64,000 bases of DNA, from the NCBI RefSeq assembly GCF_900142845.1, contig NZ_FSRU01000002.1, positions 3,038,001 through 3,102,000 on the forward strand, in the 5' to 3' direction. The notes beneath the pieces were generated by a model that was given only the letters and a program-made list of their open reading frames with translations, was not told the DNA's origin and did not search any database. The DNA is from Paraburkholderia phenazinium (GTDB lineage: Bacteria; Pseudomonadota; Gammaproteobacteria; Burkholderiales; Burkholderiaceae). The translations under genes and the position numbers were made by a program. Positions 39,604 through 47,545 of this stretch are shown in pieces. Positions within the stretch are counted from its first letter, which is position 1. Each line of letters starts with the position of its first letter.

Positions 39604-40138
39604 CTTTCTTACGGCCGTGTTGGCACCCTTCAGACAAATTCTGGTCGATACGTCGACGCAACTGCGTTGCGTTCATGCGCGAGCTTTTTGGCGCCGGCGA
39701 TGTTCCGCGTCCAGAAACGGCCTGATCTTTCGACTCCCTTCTTTCAACGTCGCGGTTTCTTCGCTCTGCGGTTTCGTTACACGCGACCGACGGCCAGCCG
39801 TCATGCCAAATTCGCTACGCCTCGTTCCCATCTGGTCAAACGCAGAATTCACAATCGCTAAGTACTGCGATTGAGATGGAAAGCAATTTCCGCTTGACTC
39901 AACACGTTGTCAAATCTTGACAATTCGTATGACGAATACGGTGTAGCCTCCTGGAGGACATCGCGTCAGGTCTCGAAGATGAGCCCCAACTGGTGAGCGT
40001 CCTCGCCAGTTTTACGAGACGTGCATCTCCGATCCGATCTCACCATTTGCGATGACGTTTTCACGCGCGTGTCCACTCGCGTCGCTTTAGCGTTTGTGTC
40101 TTTCCGGCACGTCATACCTGCTGAGGAAAATGCATTTC
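39604..40138. other. Gene-free region between tRNA-Lys and vgrG
   Basis: 535 bases with lower GC than the flanks and no conserved frame. Near 39900 are two adjoining dyads: TTGTCAA-ATC-TTGACAA (39907-39923) and ATTCG-TATGA-CGAAT (39923-39937). Possible -35 boxes (TTGACT 39894-39899; TTGACA 39917-39922) lack a good -10 partner. Probably the vgrG promoter region and the left edge of the T6SS module. Confidence 0.5.
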
Positions 40139-42700
40139 ATGAAATCGATGGTTTTGCCGTCTCAGGCTTACGAGGTCAAGCTCGCGCCGCATCCGGCGCC
40201 GTTCTCGGTATTCAGGTTTGAAGGCGAGGAAGCGCTCAGCCGGCTGTACAGGTACGAGATCGAGTTCACGAGTCCTGTGGCTGATATCCCGATGGATCAG
40301 GTACTGGGTAGGCCCGCGAAGTTCATCATCGATCCCATCGATCCGGATGCCGACTATCTGCGCAGGATGTTTGGTGAGAATGCGGAGAAGTTCAGCGACA
40401 AGCCGCCGGCGTGCACGATCCACGGCATCGTGACGGACTTCGACGAGCTGGAGACGTCGGCAGATGAGACACGCTACAGGCTGGTGATCAGGCCGCGCAC
40501 CGCTGACCTCGACCGCGCGACCACGAGCCGTCTGTTCCAGAAGCAGTCGGTGCAGGAGATCGTCGCCGACACGTTGCGTCACTACGGCTTTCGCGAAGGC
40601 GTTGATTTCAGGTTCAACCTGCGGGCGAAGTACAGGCGCCACGAGTACATCACCCAGTACGACGAAACCACGTTCGCGTTCATCCAGCGCATCTGTGCCG
40701 ATGAGGGTGTCTGGTTTCGATTCGAACAGGCAAAGGACCGCGAGGTGATCGTCTTCGGTGACGACCTCGATGCTTACCTGCGCAATCAGCGCACCGTGCC
40801 GTTCCGGCGTGATGCCGGGCTGAACAGCGTCGGGGCCGAGGCCGTCAAGTCGCTCAGGCGTCACATGCAGCGTGTGCCTGAAGCGGTGCAGGTGAACGAT
40901 TACAACCATCGTCGGGCGGACGTGTCACTGCTTGCCGAAGAGAACGCGGCGCGCGACGACAGGACCACGAACGCGGTGGATTGCCGCTGGGGTGAGCACT
41001 ACGAAACGCCGGAAGAAGGCAGGCGCATTGCCCGGCTTCGGCATGAGGCGCATCTGGCGCAGCAGGTCGCTTACACGGGCAAGGGCAACGCTTTTGCTAT
41101 CGAAGCAGGTGAGGTACTTCGACTAGACCGCAATCCCAAGGACGCGCCGCATGGTCTATTTATCACCTCGGTTTCTTCAAGCGGTGGGCGGCGTGAAACG
41201 TATTCGAACACCTTCACCGCGATTCCGTCGGACCGTGTCTGGCGTACGCCGGTTGATCCGTGGGCGCAGCCGGTCATCAGCGGCATCCTGCCGGCGCGTG
41301 TCACATCGCCCGGGGACTACACCCGCGCCTATCTGACGCCGGAAGGCTGGTATGTGATCAAGCTGCCGTTCGACCTTGACGAGTGGAGTCCGGGCGGTAC
41401 CAGCCGACCCGTGCGCTTCGCGAAGCCGTACAGCGGTGACAACTACGGACACCACTTCCCGCTGATCGACGGGGCGGAAGTCGCGATCACCTTTACGCAG
41501 GGGAATCCGGACAGGCCCGTCATTATCGGCGCGATGCATGACAGCCTGCATCCGGATCTGGTGAACAACCTGAACCACACCCGGAACCTTATCCGCACCG
41601 CGGCGCAGAACGAGATGCGCATGGAGGACAAGGAAGGCAACGAGCATATCCACCTGACCACGCCATTCCAGACCAGTGAGCTGAACCTTGGACATATGGT
41701 TGATGCCGGCCGCAAGGAGCGGGGACAGGGAGCGGAACTGCGCACGGATGGGCACGTCGCCGTGCGAGGTAAAAAGGGCGTACTGATCTCGGCGGATGCG
41801 CAGTCCTCGGCAAGCGGCAAACAGCTCGATATGCAGGCGGCCGTCCAGGAGTTGGAACAGGCGATGCAACAGATGCGCGCATTGGACGACGCAGCGAAAG
41901 CCGCACAGGCACTCGCAGCCGATATGGCCGGGCAGCAGGCACTACTGGACGACACGCTCAAGGGACTGGCGCGCGCGGGCGTGCTGATGAGCGCTCCTGA
42001 AGGCATTGCCATGGTCTCGGGCCATCACCTGCAACTGACGTCGCAAAGGAGTCTGTTTTTTACAGCCGGTGGCAGCATGGACATCGGAGTACTAAAGAAA
42101 TTGACGGTCGCGGCCGGTGAAGCGGTGTCGCTGTTCGCGCAGAAACTCGGAATGAAGCTCTTCGCGTCGAAGGGTAAGGTGGAGATTCAGGCGCAAGGCG
42201 ATGAAATGGCGCTGGCGGCACTGAAGGACGTCACGATCACCAGCACTGAGGGCAGGCTGGTACTGAGTGCGAAAAACGAAGTCTGGATTGGCGCAGGTGG
42301 GTCGTATATCCAGATCAACGCCAATCACATCGAAAGCGGTACCCCTGGCGATATCTACGAGAAGTGCGCGTTCTGGGGCAAGCAGGGCGCGGCATCCATG
42401 CAGCCGACTTTTCCCATCATGCCTGACGGCAATCTCTACGAGCAGGACTTCAAGCTGGTCAACCACGCCGATGGCAGTCCACTTGCAGGTGCCGCGTATC
42501 AGATTACGACGGCGAGCGGCAGACGGTTTTCCGGGACGGCCTCAGAAGCCGGCGTGACCAAGCTGGTCGTCACTAGCCCGGCAGAACGACTTCAGGTGAA
42601 GGCTGCCGGCACGGCGATTGACGATTACCACCTGCACTATTGCGACGGTCGTGGAAACCAGGTCTGCGATGGTGACAACACCATTAACCGCATCGACTGA
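40139..42700 (+). CDS. vgrG: Type VI secretion spike protein VgrG with C-terminal extension
   Basis: An 853-residue VgrG, the trimeric spike that carries effectors through the T6SS. The gp27-like part spans roughly residues 1-380, then the gp5 OB-fold with FPLIDGAEVAITFTQGNPDRPVIIGAMHD near 440-465. A coiled-coil stretch (about 560-620) leads into a DUF2345 repeat region. After residue about 750 a small beta-sandwich-like segment (PLAGAAYQITTASGRRFSGTASEAG) resembles transthyretin-like adaptor domains. Start is uncertain: ATG 40130, 40139 or 40148; AGGA lies 2, 11 or 20 bases upstream respectively, so I use 40139. No T6SS structural genes are nearby, so this is an orphan VgrG. Confidence 0.93.
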   Translation: MKSMVLPSQAYEVKLAPHPAPFSVFRFEGEEALSRLYRYEIEFTSPVADIPMDQVLGRPAKFIIDPIDPDADYLRRMFGENAEKFSDKPPACTIHGIVTDFDELETSADETRYRLVIRPRTADLDRATTSRLFQKQSVQEIVADTLRHYGFREGVDFRFNLRAKYRRHEYITQYDETTFAFIQRICADEGVWFRFEQAKDREVIVFGDDLDAYLRNQRTVPFRRDAGLNSVGAEAVKSLRRHMQRVPEAVQVNDYNHRRADVSLLAEENAARDDRTTNAVDCRWGEHYETPEEGRRIARLRHEAHLAQQVAYTGKGNAFAIEAGEVLRLDRNPKDAPHGLFITSVSSSGGRRETYSNTFTAIPSDRVWRTPVDPWAQPVISGILPARVTSPGDYTRAYLTPEGWYVIKLPFDLDEWSPGGTSRPVRFAKPYSGDNYGHHFPLIDGAEVAITFTQGNPDRPVIIGAMHDSLHPDLVNNLNHTRNLIRTAAQNEMRMEDKEGNEHIHLTTPFQTSELNLGHMVDAGRKERGQGAELRTDGHVAVRGKKGVLISADAQSSASGKQLDMQAAVQELEQAMQQMRALDDAAKAAQALAADMAGQQALLDDTLKGLARAGVLMSAPEGIAMVSGHHLQLTSQRSLFFTAGGSMDIGVLKKLTVAAGEAVSLFAQKLGMKLFASKGKVEIQAQGDEMALAALKDVTITSTEGRLVLSAKNEVWIGAGGSYIQINANHIESGTPGDIYEKCAFWGKQGAASMQPTFPIMPDGNLYEQDFKLVNHADGSPLAGAAYQITTASGRRFSGTASEAGVTKLVVTSPAERLQVKAAGTAIDDYHLHYCDGRGNQVCDGDNTINRID

Positions 42701-42723
42701 CACGTATTTCTTCAAGGACAGAC

Positions 42724-43683
42724 ATGGGATCTCGCCCTCCAAAACGTGCCGAAGAACCGCAGTATGGTGGTGACCAGACGCGGCCTGAGGCCACCACGCC
42801 GGTGGCGCCGCTCGCCAACCCGCTCGATAAGGGCTACCTCTGCGGCAAGTGCTGCCCTGCGCTCCTTGAGCCGATGACCAATCGCCGCGGCTATCCCATG
42901 TATCAGCGCACGGTGACCCGCTCGATATGGGATGACAACCGGCTCAAGAAGCAATACTGGCGATACAAGGGTGAGGTGGGTTACGACATGACGAAGAGGC
43001 CACCCGCCCCGATCATGTCGGCCAGCGAAGAAACCCGGCCAAGCACCTTTCCGCTGTCGGCGTTGCAGTCGATTAACCGGGCCGCTCGGGTCGCGGCGGA
43101 GGAGGCCGCCGATGCAGCCGGCGATCCGCTTACGCGGCGGGAGCTGGAAACAGCCGGCGGCAAGCGTCTGCGTATTCCCGATGTGATAGTGCTCAGATGC
43201 CCGCCCGAACTGTTGGCTGAACTGAAGGCTGGGGCTGCCGATATCCGGCACTTCATTCCGGTGCAGCAGAACATTGAGCGCATTGTAGAAATCAAATTCG
43301 AAGGGGATTCTCTCGACGAGTTGCAAGCGCGGGCATATGCAAAAATTGCTGGCGAGGGCGAATTCAACCAGCTACAACCTGAGCACTCGGATCCCGAATT
43401 GAGTTGCAAGTGCCGCGAGAAGCGGCGGCGCCCCGGACAGGTTGCTGCCCCCGTTCCGGTCCGTGCGCCCGCACGTATGACCTCAAGGCGTTCAGCTCCG
43501 ATCCAACCTCAGCCTGCACCGTATCCGCAAGGAATGCGTCCAATTGGTGAAACGCTGGAGGCAACACCGACCAGCCAAGTACATGGGTGGCCAGTCGTGC
43601 TGGCCGGCGTGCTTGTCGTTCTCGCGATTGCCGCCGCTCCCGAAACCGGTGGCGCTTCGCTAGTGCTACTCGCCGCCCCCTGA
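42724..43683 (+). CDS. Putative T6SS VRR-NUC nuclease effector
   Basis: A 319-residue protein, 23 bases after vgrG. The central region (about 135-212) has a PD-(D/E)XK/VRR-NUC signature: Asp153 in RIPDVIVL, Glu189 and Lys191 in IVEIKFE, then Gln201 and Tyr205 in LQARAYAKI. This is the fold of TseV-type T6SS DNase effectors. The N-terminal 130 residues contain CGKCC (40-44) and no PAAR or Rhs motif, so the part that docks on VgrG is not recognised. A basic Arg/Pro linker with CKC (228-230) leads to a C-terminal hydrophobic segment (about 288-306). Followed 13 bases later by the first immunity gene. Toxicity is inferred. Confidence 0.82.
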   Translation: MGSRPPKRAEEPQYGGDQTRPEATTPVAPLANPLDKGYLCGKCCPALLEPMTNRRGYPMYQRTVTRSIWDDNRLKKQYWRYKGEVGYDMTKRPPAPIMSASEETRPSTFPLSALQSINRAARVAAEEAADAAGDPLTRRELETAGGKRLRIPDVIVLRCPPELLAELKAGAADIRHFIPVQQNIERIVEIKFEGDSLDELQARAYAKIAGEGEFNQLQPEHSDPELSCKCREKRRRPGQVAAPVPVRAPARMTSRRSAPIQPQPAPYPQGMRPIGETLEATPTSQVHGWPVVLAGVLVVLAIAAAPETGGASLVLLAAP

Positions 43684-43696
43684 TCCGAGGTTATCC

Positions 43697-44722
43697 ATGA
43701 CACCCGAAGAGCTTTCCGATTACGCCTATGACTGCGACTACGTCGCCCCAGACAGCCCGGAGCCTGACTATCGCTACGTTGTCAAACTGGTACTGCGCGC
43801 CACGCTATCGTTCCGCGACGGGCATACGCCGGCGATCCGACAGGCGCTCAGGGCATGCTTTGACGACTACTTCGCTGCTTTCGGCAAGGGACTGCAATGG
43901 GGCTGGGACCCACAGCCTACTGGAGGTAAGCCGACCCCGTGGTATTTCGATGAACGTCTGATCGAGGTCACCCGCGAAGCTTTCGCCGACGTCAAGGAAG
44001 ACGATGGCATGGTCCTTGGCTTCATGAGCGGTCTGAATCCCGATTACATAGGTGACTACGGGATCAAATGCCTAACGGTCCCAGACTGGGAGCAGGCCAT
44101 GGGCGATGATGGTTCTTATCTCAGTTTCTGGGTGGCGTGTGACACGGTTCAGAATGGGCAATGGGATGGCGGCAAATTCCCGCTGCATGACTTTCTGCTC
44201 ACGTGCTGCAACCGACTCAACGCGACGCACGGCTATGCCGGTTTTGCGCTTGCTCTGCCCCATGAATTTGCCCGTTGGGAGCCATACGAGCTGAAACTTG
44301 CGCAACGGTACTACGGGCTGGAAATCGACAAGACAGTAGCTACTGCCCTGATGACAGAAGGCTGGAAAGGCATCAAGGGGGTGAACTGGTACACAGTGCT
44401 CGGCGGACATTACGTCGAGAAGCTGGGCGGCAATCAGGCGATCCGTTCGCACCTCACCGATCCGGCATTCCGGTTCTACGATTTCGCGGGTGGAGGGCTG
44501 GTGATCCGAGCAGGCGATGGCCCGGAAATGGGACCGGTTGCCCATGGCGCTCCGCCGCTGTACGTCGCCGTCAACCAGGTCGTCCGCGACGTCAGGACGA
44601 CGGTAATCCGTTCGATGGGCCTAGGCTCAAACGCTGGCGAGCTGCGTTTTAACCGCCACCTGACCGACCTATGGCTGCGCCGATTCGATGCCCCCGGCAT
44701 CTGGCCGCCGCATCAACCCTGA
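43697..44722 (+). CDS. DUF3396/TsiV-type immunity protein, copy 1
   Basis: A 341-residue protein resembling the DUF3396 (TsiV, type VI immunity) family. Typical segments are DPQPTGGKPTPWYFDERL, YLSFWVACDT, GYAGFALALPHEFARWEP, IKGVNWYTVLGGHYVEKLGG and the end RFDAPGIWPP. It has no signal peptide or membrane span, which fits a cytosolic antagonist of a DNase. A GAGG site sits 6 bases before ATG 43697 and the gene starts 13 bases after the effector. Likely role: binding and neutralising the adjacent nuclease. It is 1078 bases from, and collinear with, copy 2. Confidence 0.82.
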   Translation: MTPEELSDYAYDCDYVAPDSPEPDYRYVVKLVLRATLSFRDGHTPAIRQALRACFDDYFAAFGKGLQWGWDPQPTGGKPTPWYFDERLIEVTREAFADVKEDDGMVLGFMSGLNPDYIGDYGIKCLTVPDWEQAMGDDGSYLSFWVACDTVQNGQWDGGKFPLHDFLLTCCNRLNATHGYAGFALALPHEFARWEPYELKLAQRYYGLEIDKTVATALMTEGWKGIKGVNWYTVLGGHYVEKLGGNQAIRSHLTDPAFRFYDFAGGGLVIRAGDGPEMGPVAHGAPPLYVAVNQVVRDVRTTVIRSMGLGSNAGELRFNRHLTDLWLRRFDAPGIWPPHQP

Positions 44723-44774
44723 CGACTATGCCGAGATGCGTTATGGCTCGCCTCTCCCTGATCTAACGTTATCC
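44723..44774 (+). pseudogene. Possible remnant of an effector 3' end between immunity genes
   Basis: Aligned to the effector end, the roughly 28 bases before the second ATG share CTCGCC..C.CC then CTGATC....GTTATCC. The frame reads WLASP-stop against LLAAP-stop of the effector. It suggests the duplicated unit once included an effector 3' end. Short, so moderate support only. Confidence 0.4.
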
Positions 44775-45800
44775 ATGACACTCACCGAGCTTTCCGATTA
44801 CGCCTATGACTGCGACTACGTCGCCCCAGACAGCCCGGAGCCTGACTATCGCTACGTTGTCAAACTGGTACTGCGCGCCACGCTATCGTTCCGCGACGGG
44901 CATACGCCGGCGATCCGACAGGCGCTCAGGGCATGCTTTGACGACTACTTCGCTGCTTTCGGCAAGGGACTGCAATGGGGCTGGGACCCACAGCCTACTG
45001 GAGGTAAGCCGACCCCGTGGTATTTCGATGAACGTCTGATCGAGGTCACACGTGATGCTTTCACCAACGTTAAAGCCGATGACGAATTGGAGCTCGGCTT
45101 TATGGGGAGCTTTAACCAGAACTACGTTGGCGACCATGCAATCGAGTGCTTAACGGTCCCAGACTGGCAGCAGACCATGGGTGATGATGGTTCTTATCTC
45201 AGCTTCTGGGTCGCGTGCGACGCGGCTCAGAAGGGACAGTGGGATAGCGGCAAATTTGCCCTTCATGACTTTCTGCTCAAGTGCTGCAACCGGCTCAACG
45301 CGACGCATGGATACGCAGGTCTTGCGCTTGCGCTGCCCCATGAATTCGCCCGTTGGGAGCCTTACGAATTGAAGCTTGCGCAGCAGTACTACGGGCTGGA
45401 AATCGACGATCCAGTCTCTACTGGCCTAATGACGGAAGGCTGGAAAGGCATAAAGGGCGTGAACTGGTACACGGTGCTGGGTGGGCATTACGTCGAGAAG
45501 CTGGGCGGCAATCAGGCGATCCGTTCGCACCTCACCGATCCGGCATTCCGGTTCTACGATTTCGCGGGTGGAGGGCTGGTGATCCGAGCAGGCGATGGCC
45601 CGGAAATGGGACCGGTTGCCCATGGCGCTCCGCCGCTGTACGTCGCCGTCAACCAGGTCGTCCGCGACGTCAGGACGACGGTAATCCGTTCGATGGGCCT
45701 AGGCTCAAACGCTGGCGAGCTACGCTTTAACCGCCACCTGACCGACCTATGGCTACGCCGCTTCGACGCCCCCGGCATCTGGCCGCCGCATCAACCCTGA
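44775..45800 (+). CDS. DUF3396/TsiV-type immunity protein, copy 2
   Basis: A 341-residue paralogue of copy 1. Residues 5-93 and 218-341 are identical between the copies, apart from nothing but silent base changes at the 3' end; about 30 substitutions fall within residues 94-217, many changing charge (e.g. V106E, K124E, N153K, T169K, K212D). ATG 44775 aligns with copy 1. The GAGG ribosome-binding site of copy 1 is replaced by AACG here, so translation may rely on coupling to copy 1. The variable centre is probably what contacts the cognate nuclease. It may protect against a different effector allele. Confidence 0.82.
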   Translation: MTLTELSDYAYDCDYVAPDSPEPDYRYVVKLVLRATLSFRDGHTPAIRQALRACFDDYFAAFGKGLQWGWDPQPTGGKPTPWYFDERLIEVTRDAFTNVKADDELELGFMGSFNQNYVGDHAIECLTVPDWQQTMGDDGSYLSFWVACDAAQKGQWDSGKFALHDFLLKCCNRLNATHGYAGLALALPHEFARWEPYELKLAQQYYGLEIDDPVSTGLMTEGWKGIKGVNWYTVLGGHYVEKLGGNQAIRSHLTDPAFRFYDFAGGGLVIRAGDGPEMGPVAHGAPPLYVAVNQVVRDVRTTVIRSMGLGSNAGELRFNRHLTDLWLRRFDAPGIWPPHQP

Positions 45801-45923
45801 ATCACACAAAAACTAGCTTCCGAGGAAGACGAGTCCCACCGTTCGTCTGCACGCCCTACCCGCGAACCGCTCGCCCGCATAACCTCCAAACAACCCCGCC
45901 ACCACCCCAAATCTCCAATCCCC

Positions 45924-45973
45924 TTGCATCCCACCAAAATACTGTATAAATTTACATGTGTATGCATATACAG
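45924..45973 (+). promoter_or_regulatory. Promoter overlapped by two abutting LexA-like boxes
   Basis: Box 1 CTGTATAAATTTACAT (45942-45957) and box 2 GTGTATGCATATACAG (45958-45973) each match 13 of 16 positions of CTGTATATATATACAG. They abut head to tail. A candidate promoter (TTGCAT 45924-45929, 15 bases, TATAAA 45945-45950) lies under box 1. Start codon of the next gene is 9 bases after box 2. Each box has one imperfect outer triplet. Confidence 0.6.
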
Positions 45974-45981
45974 GGTCCGCC

Positions 45982-46263
45982 ATGAACCACCTCATACGCA
46001 TCTTGAACGACGATGACAGCGAAACGCTTGCCTGGCTGTGCAAGCACGTTGGGGACGTACGCGTGGCGAGTGCCGCGCGGCATCTGGGAGGTCACGGCAA
46101 GCCGTATCTGTCCGCGGTGTGCCGCTATCTGGGGGTGCGGCCGCCGGCGCCCAATCAGCGCAGCCGTCCTGTAGAAGACTGCACGGTCGGCGATAGCTAC
46201 CTCGCCCAGATCCGTCAGTTGCTCGCGCAGCGTGGCGAGACACCGTTAAAGCGTCACGTTTGA
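45982..46263 (+). CDS. Small protein of unknown function behind LexA-like boxes
   Basis: A 93-residue protein I do not recognise. It starts MNHLIRILNDDDSETLAWL; a middle part (DVRVASAARHLGGHGKPYLSAVCRYLG) could be a helix-turn-helix, with VASAARHLG as first helix and PYLSAVCRYLGV as second. It ends with a basic helix (SYLAQIRQLLAQRGETPLKRHV). ATG 45982 is preferred over GTG 45958, which lies inside the LexA-like box. Ribosome-binding site is weak (AGGG 8 bases upstream). It is the first gene of a two-gene unit directly downstream of the T6SS immunity genes. A DNA-binding role is a guess from the helix pattern. Confidence 0.6.
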   Translation: MNHLIRILNDDDSETLAWLCKHVGDVRVASAARHLGGHGKPYLSAVCRYLGVRPPAPNQRSRPVEDCTVGDSYLAQIRQLLAQRGETPLKRHV

Positions 46264-46301
46264 CGCAATCCGTTGCCCAGCCTTTTGACGAAAACAACAT
46301 C

Positions 46302-46706
46302 ATGATCAACGCCACTGCACTCGAAACAGAATCCGGTAACGTCAATCAAGTCGCCCTGGAACGTGAACTGCGAGCCGCCTCGCTTGACCTCCAGCAGGTC
46401 ATCGTCACGGTGGCGAAGCGTCATATCGGCAGTGGCCGGCGCGCCTATCCGAGCGGCTCGGGGTCGCCCACCTGGCGCACGCTGCAAACCATAGACGAGC
46501 AAGTGTTCGAGAATCCGGGCTTCCGGGCACGGAACAAAGAAACCATCCGAATGATGTTCGCCAGGTTTGACGACAGTCGCCTGTGCAGTGGCGATCTCGA
46601 CGAGCCCGTCGACTGGCGGCGCGACGATGACGACCTGCCGGCGGTGTATCTGATCGTGCGAGAGTTAGTGCAGTCCGAGGCAACCAGCACGGCGATGTCT
46701 GACTAA
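46302..46706 (+). CDS. Unknown protein, second gene of LexA-box operon
   Basis: A 134-residue acidic protein I do not recognise. It reads MINATALETESGNVNQVALERELRAASLDLQ then a possible helix (QVIVTVAKRHIGSGRRAYPSG) and an acidic part (DDSRLCSGDLDEPVDWRRDDDD). An alternative start, TTG 46260, would overlap the preceding stop as TTGA and add 14 residues; neither has a good ribosome-binding site. It ends 8 bases before a perfect hairpin. Together with the upstream gene it looks like one transcription unit under LexA-like control. Confidence 0.55.
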   Translation: MINATALETESGNVNQVALERELRAASLDLQQVIVTVAKRHIGSGRRAYPSGSGSPTWRTLQTIDEQVFENPGFRARNKETIRMMFARFDDSRLCSGDLDEPVDWRRDDDDLPAVYLIVRELVQSEATSTAMSD

Positions 46707-46714
46707 CGAAATCA

Positions 46715-46774
46715 TGATGCGCCGAAGTTCGGCGCATCAGAATAGATTTGTCCAGGTGGCGAGTGCCACCTGGA
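46715..46774. terminator. Two hairpins ending the LexA-box operon and the GNAT gene
   Basis: First, TGATGCGCCGAA (46715-46726) with TTCGGCGCATCA (46728-46739). Second, TCCAGGTGGC (46751-46760) with GCCACCTGGA (46765-46774). Both perfect, between convergent genes; no long T-run. Confidence 0.6.
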
Positions 46775-46842
46775 CGCGTGTTCGCGCATCGCCATCAACC
46801 AGCGCAAACGCGCCCACGCCCCAAAAAACTAAGCAACCCGAA

Positions 46843-47328
46843 TCAATCCACATCCGGCCCGTGCCCACCGGGCAGCACATGGTGCATTTCATAAAACCGA
46901 ACACCTGCTCTGGACGGCAACGTGAACGGCGGCGTGAAGGAAACGAAGTCCAGCAGCTCATAAAATTTCCGGGCAGTCTCTCTCGCGGTACACCAGGCCA
47001 GTCTCCCGCCTTCCTTTTGAACGTGATCGAGACACAGCTTGACCAGTAAGCGGCCAAGTCCATATCCGCGCAACCCTTCCTCCACGGCAATGCCGCGCAA
47101 GCGCCATTCGGCGTCGCTAACCGAACCGCTTAGCGCTTCGCGACACACCGTCGCCACCGCAACGATTCGTTCATCCTGATAAACCGCGAGGTGTAGGGTC
47201 GACGCCTCATCGTCTCCGCGAAAGCGGCACGAATCGGATCGCCCCTCCAATAAGACGGCGCTGCGTAGCGGATAAACCCATTCAGCCGGAACGGAGCAAA
47301 CCGAGAAAAGCGTGCGATGCTGGGACAT
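46843..47328 (-). CDS. GNAT-family N-acetyltransferase
   Basis: A 161-residue GNAT acetyltransferase using acetyl-CoA. Motif A is clear: LRGIAVEEGLRGYGLGRLLVKL, with the R/Q-x-x-G-x-G/A pyrophosphate loop; preceding strands are TLHLAVYQDERIVAVATV and the final ARKFYELLDFVSF is the motif B region. ATG 47328 begins MSQHRTLFSVCSV. Acceptor substrate is unknown. Convergent with the unknown two-gene operon and divergent from the GntR gene. Confidence 0.88.
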   Translation of the reverse strand: MSQHRTLFSVCSVPAEWVYPLRSAVLLEGRSDSCRFRGDDEASTLHLAVYQDERIVAVATVCREALSGSVSDAEWRLRGIAVEEGLRGYGLGRLLVKLCLDHVQKEGGRLAWCTARETARKFYELLDFVSFTPPFTLPSRAGVRFYEMHHVLPGGHGPDVD

Positions 47329-47545
47329 GGTTCGAGAATATCCACGCTGCAAGGTGGAGCAGTTGAGTGACCGATAGCCATCTAGTGCATGGCGAAATTT
47401 TCACCTGCCGGCATCGAATGAAATAACCCGAGCGAACTTACCGGGTCCGCTTCAACAGCGCAATACCGTCCAACAAACTTCAGCAGCCGCATCGGGCCAT
47501 CCTGTCAGGGCTGACAGGTTCGCTTGATCACGCCATACGTTACGC

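Larger units (their letters stand above)
43697..45800 (+). repeat. Tandem duplication of immunity gene, 1078-base period
   Basis: Two 1026-base copies (43697-44722, 44775-45800) align without indels. Bases 43709-43971 match 44787-45049 exactly and 44408-44640 match 45486-45718 exactly; the last 80 bases differ only at silent sites. The middle (43972-44407) is clearly diverged. Confidence 0.93.

Noticed and set aside
40107..40123. Sigma-54-like GGCACG...TGCT before vgrG
   Set aside because: GG and GC are 12, not 10, bases apart and the site is too close to the start codon.
43697..45800. Tandem immunity genes as an assembly duplication
   Set aside because: The diverged centre and changed spacer show two real copies, not an assembly artefact.
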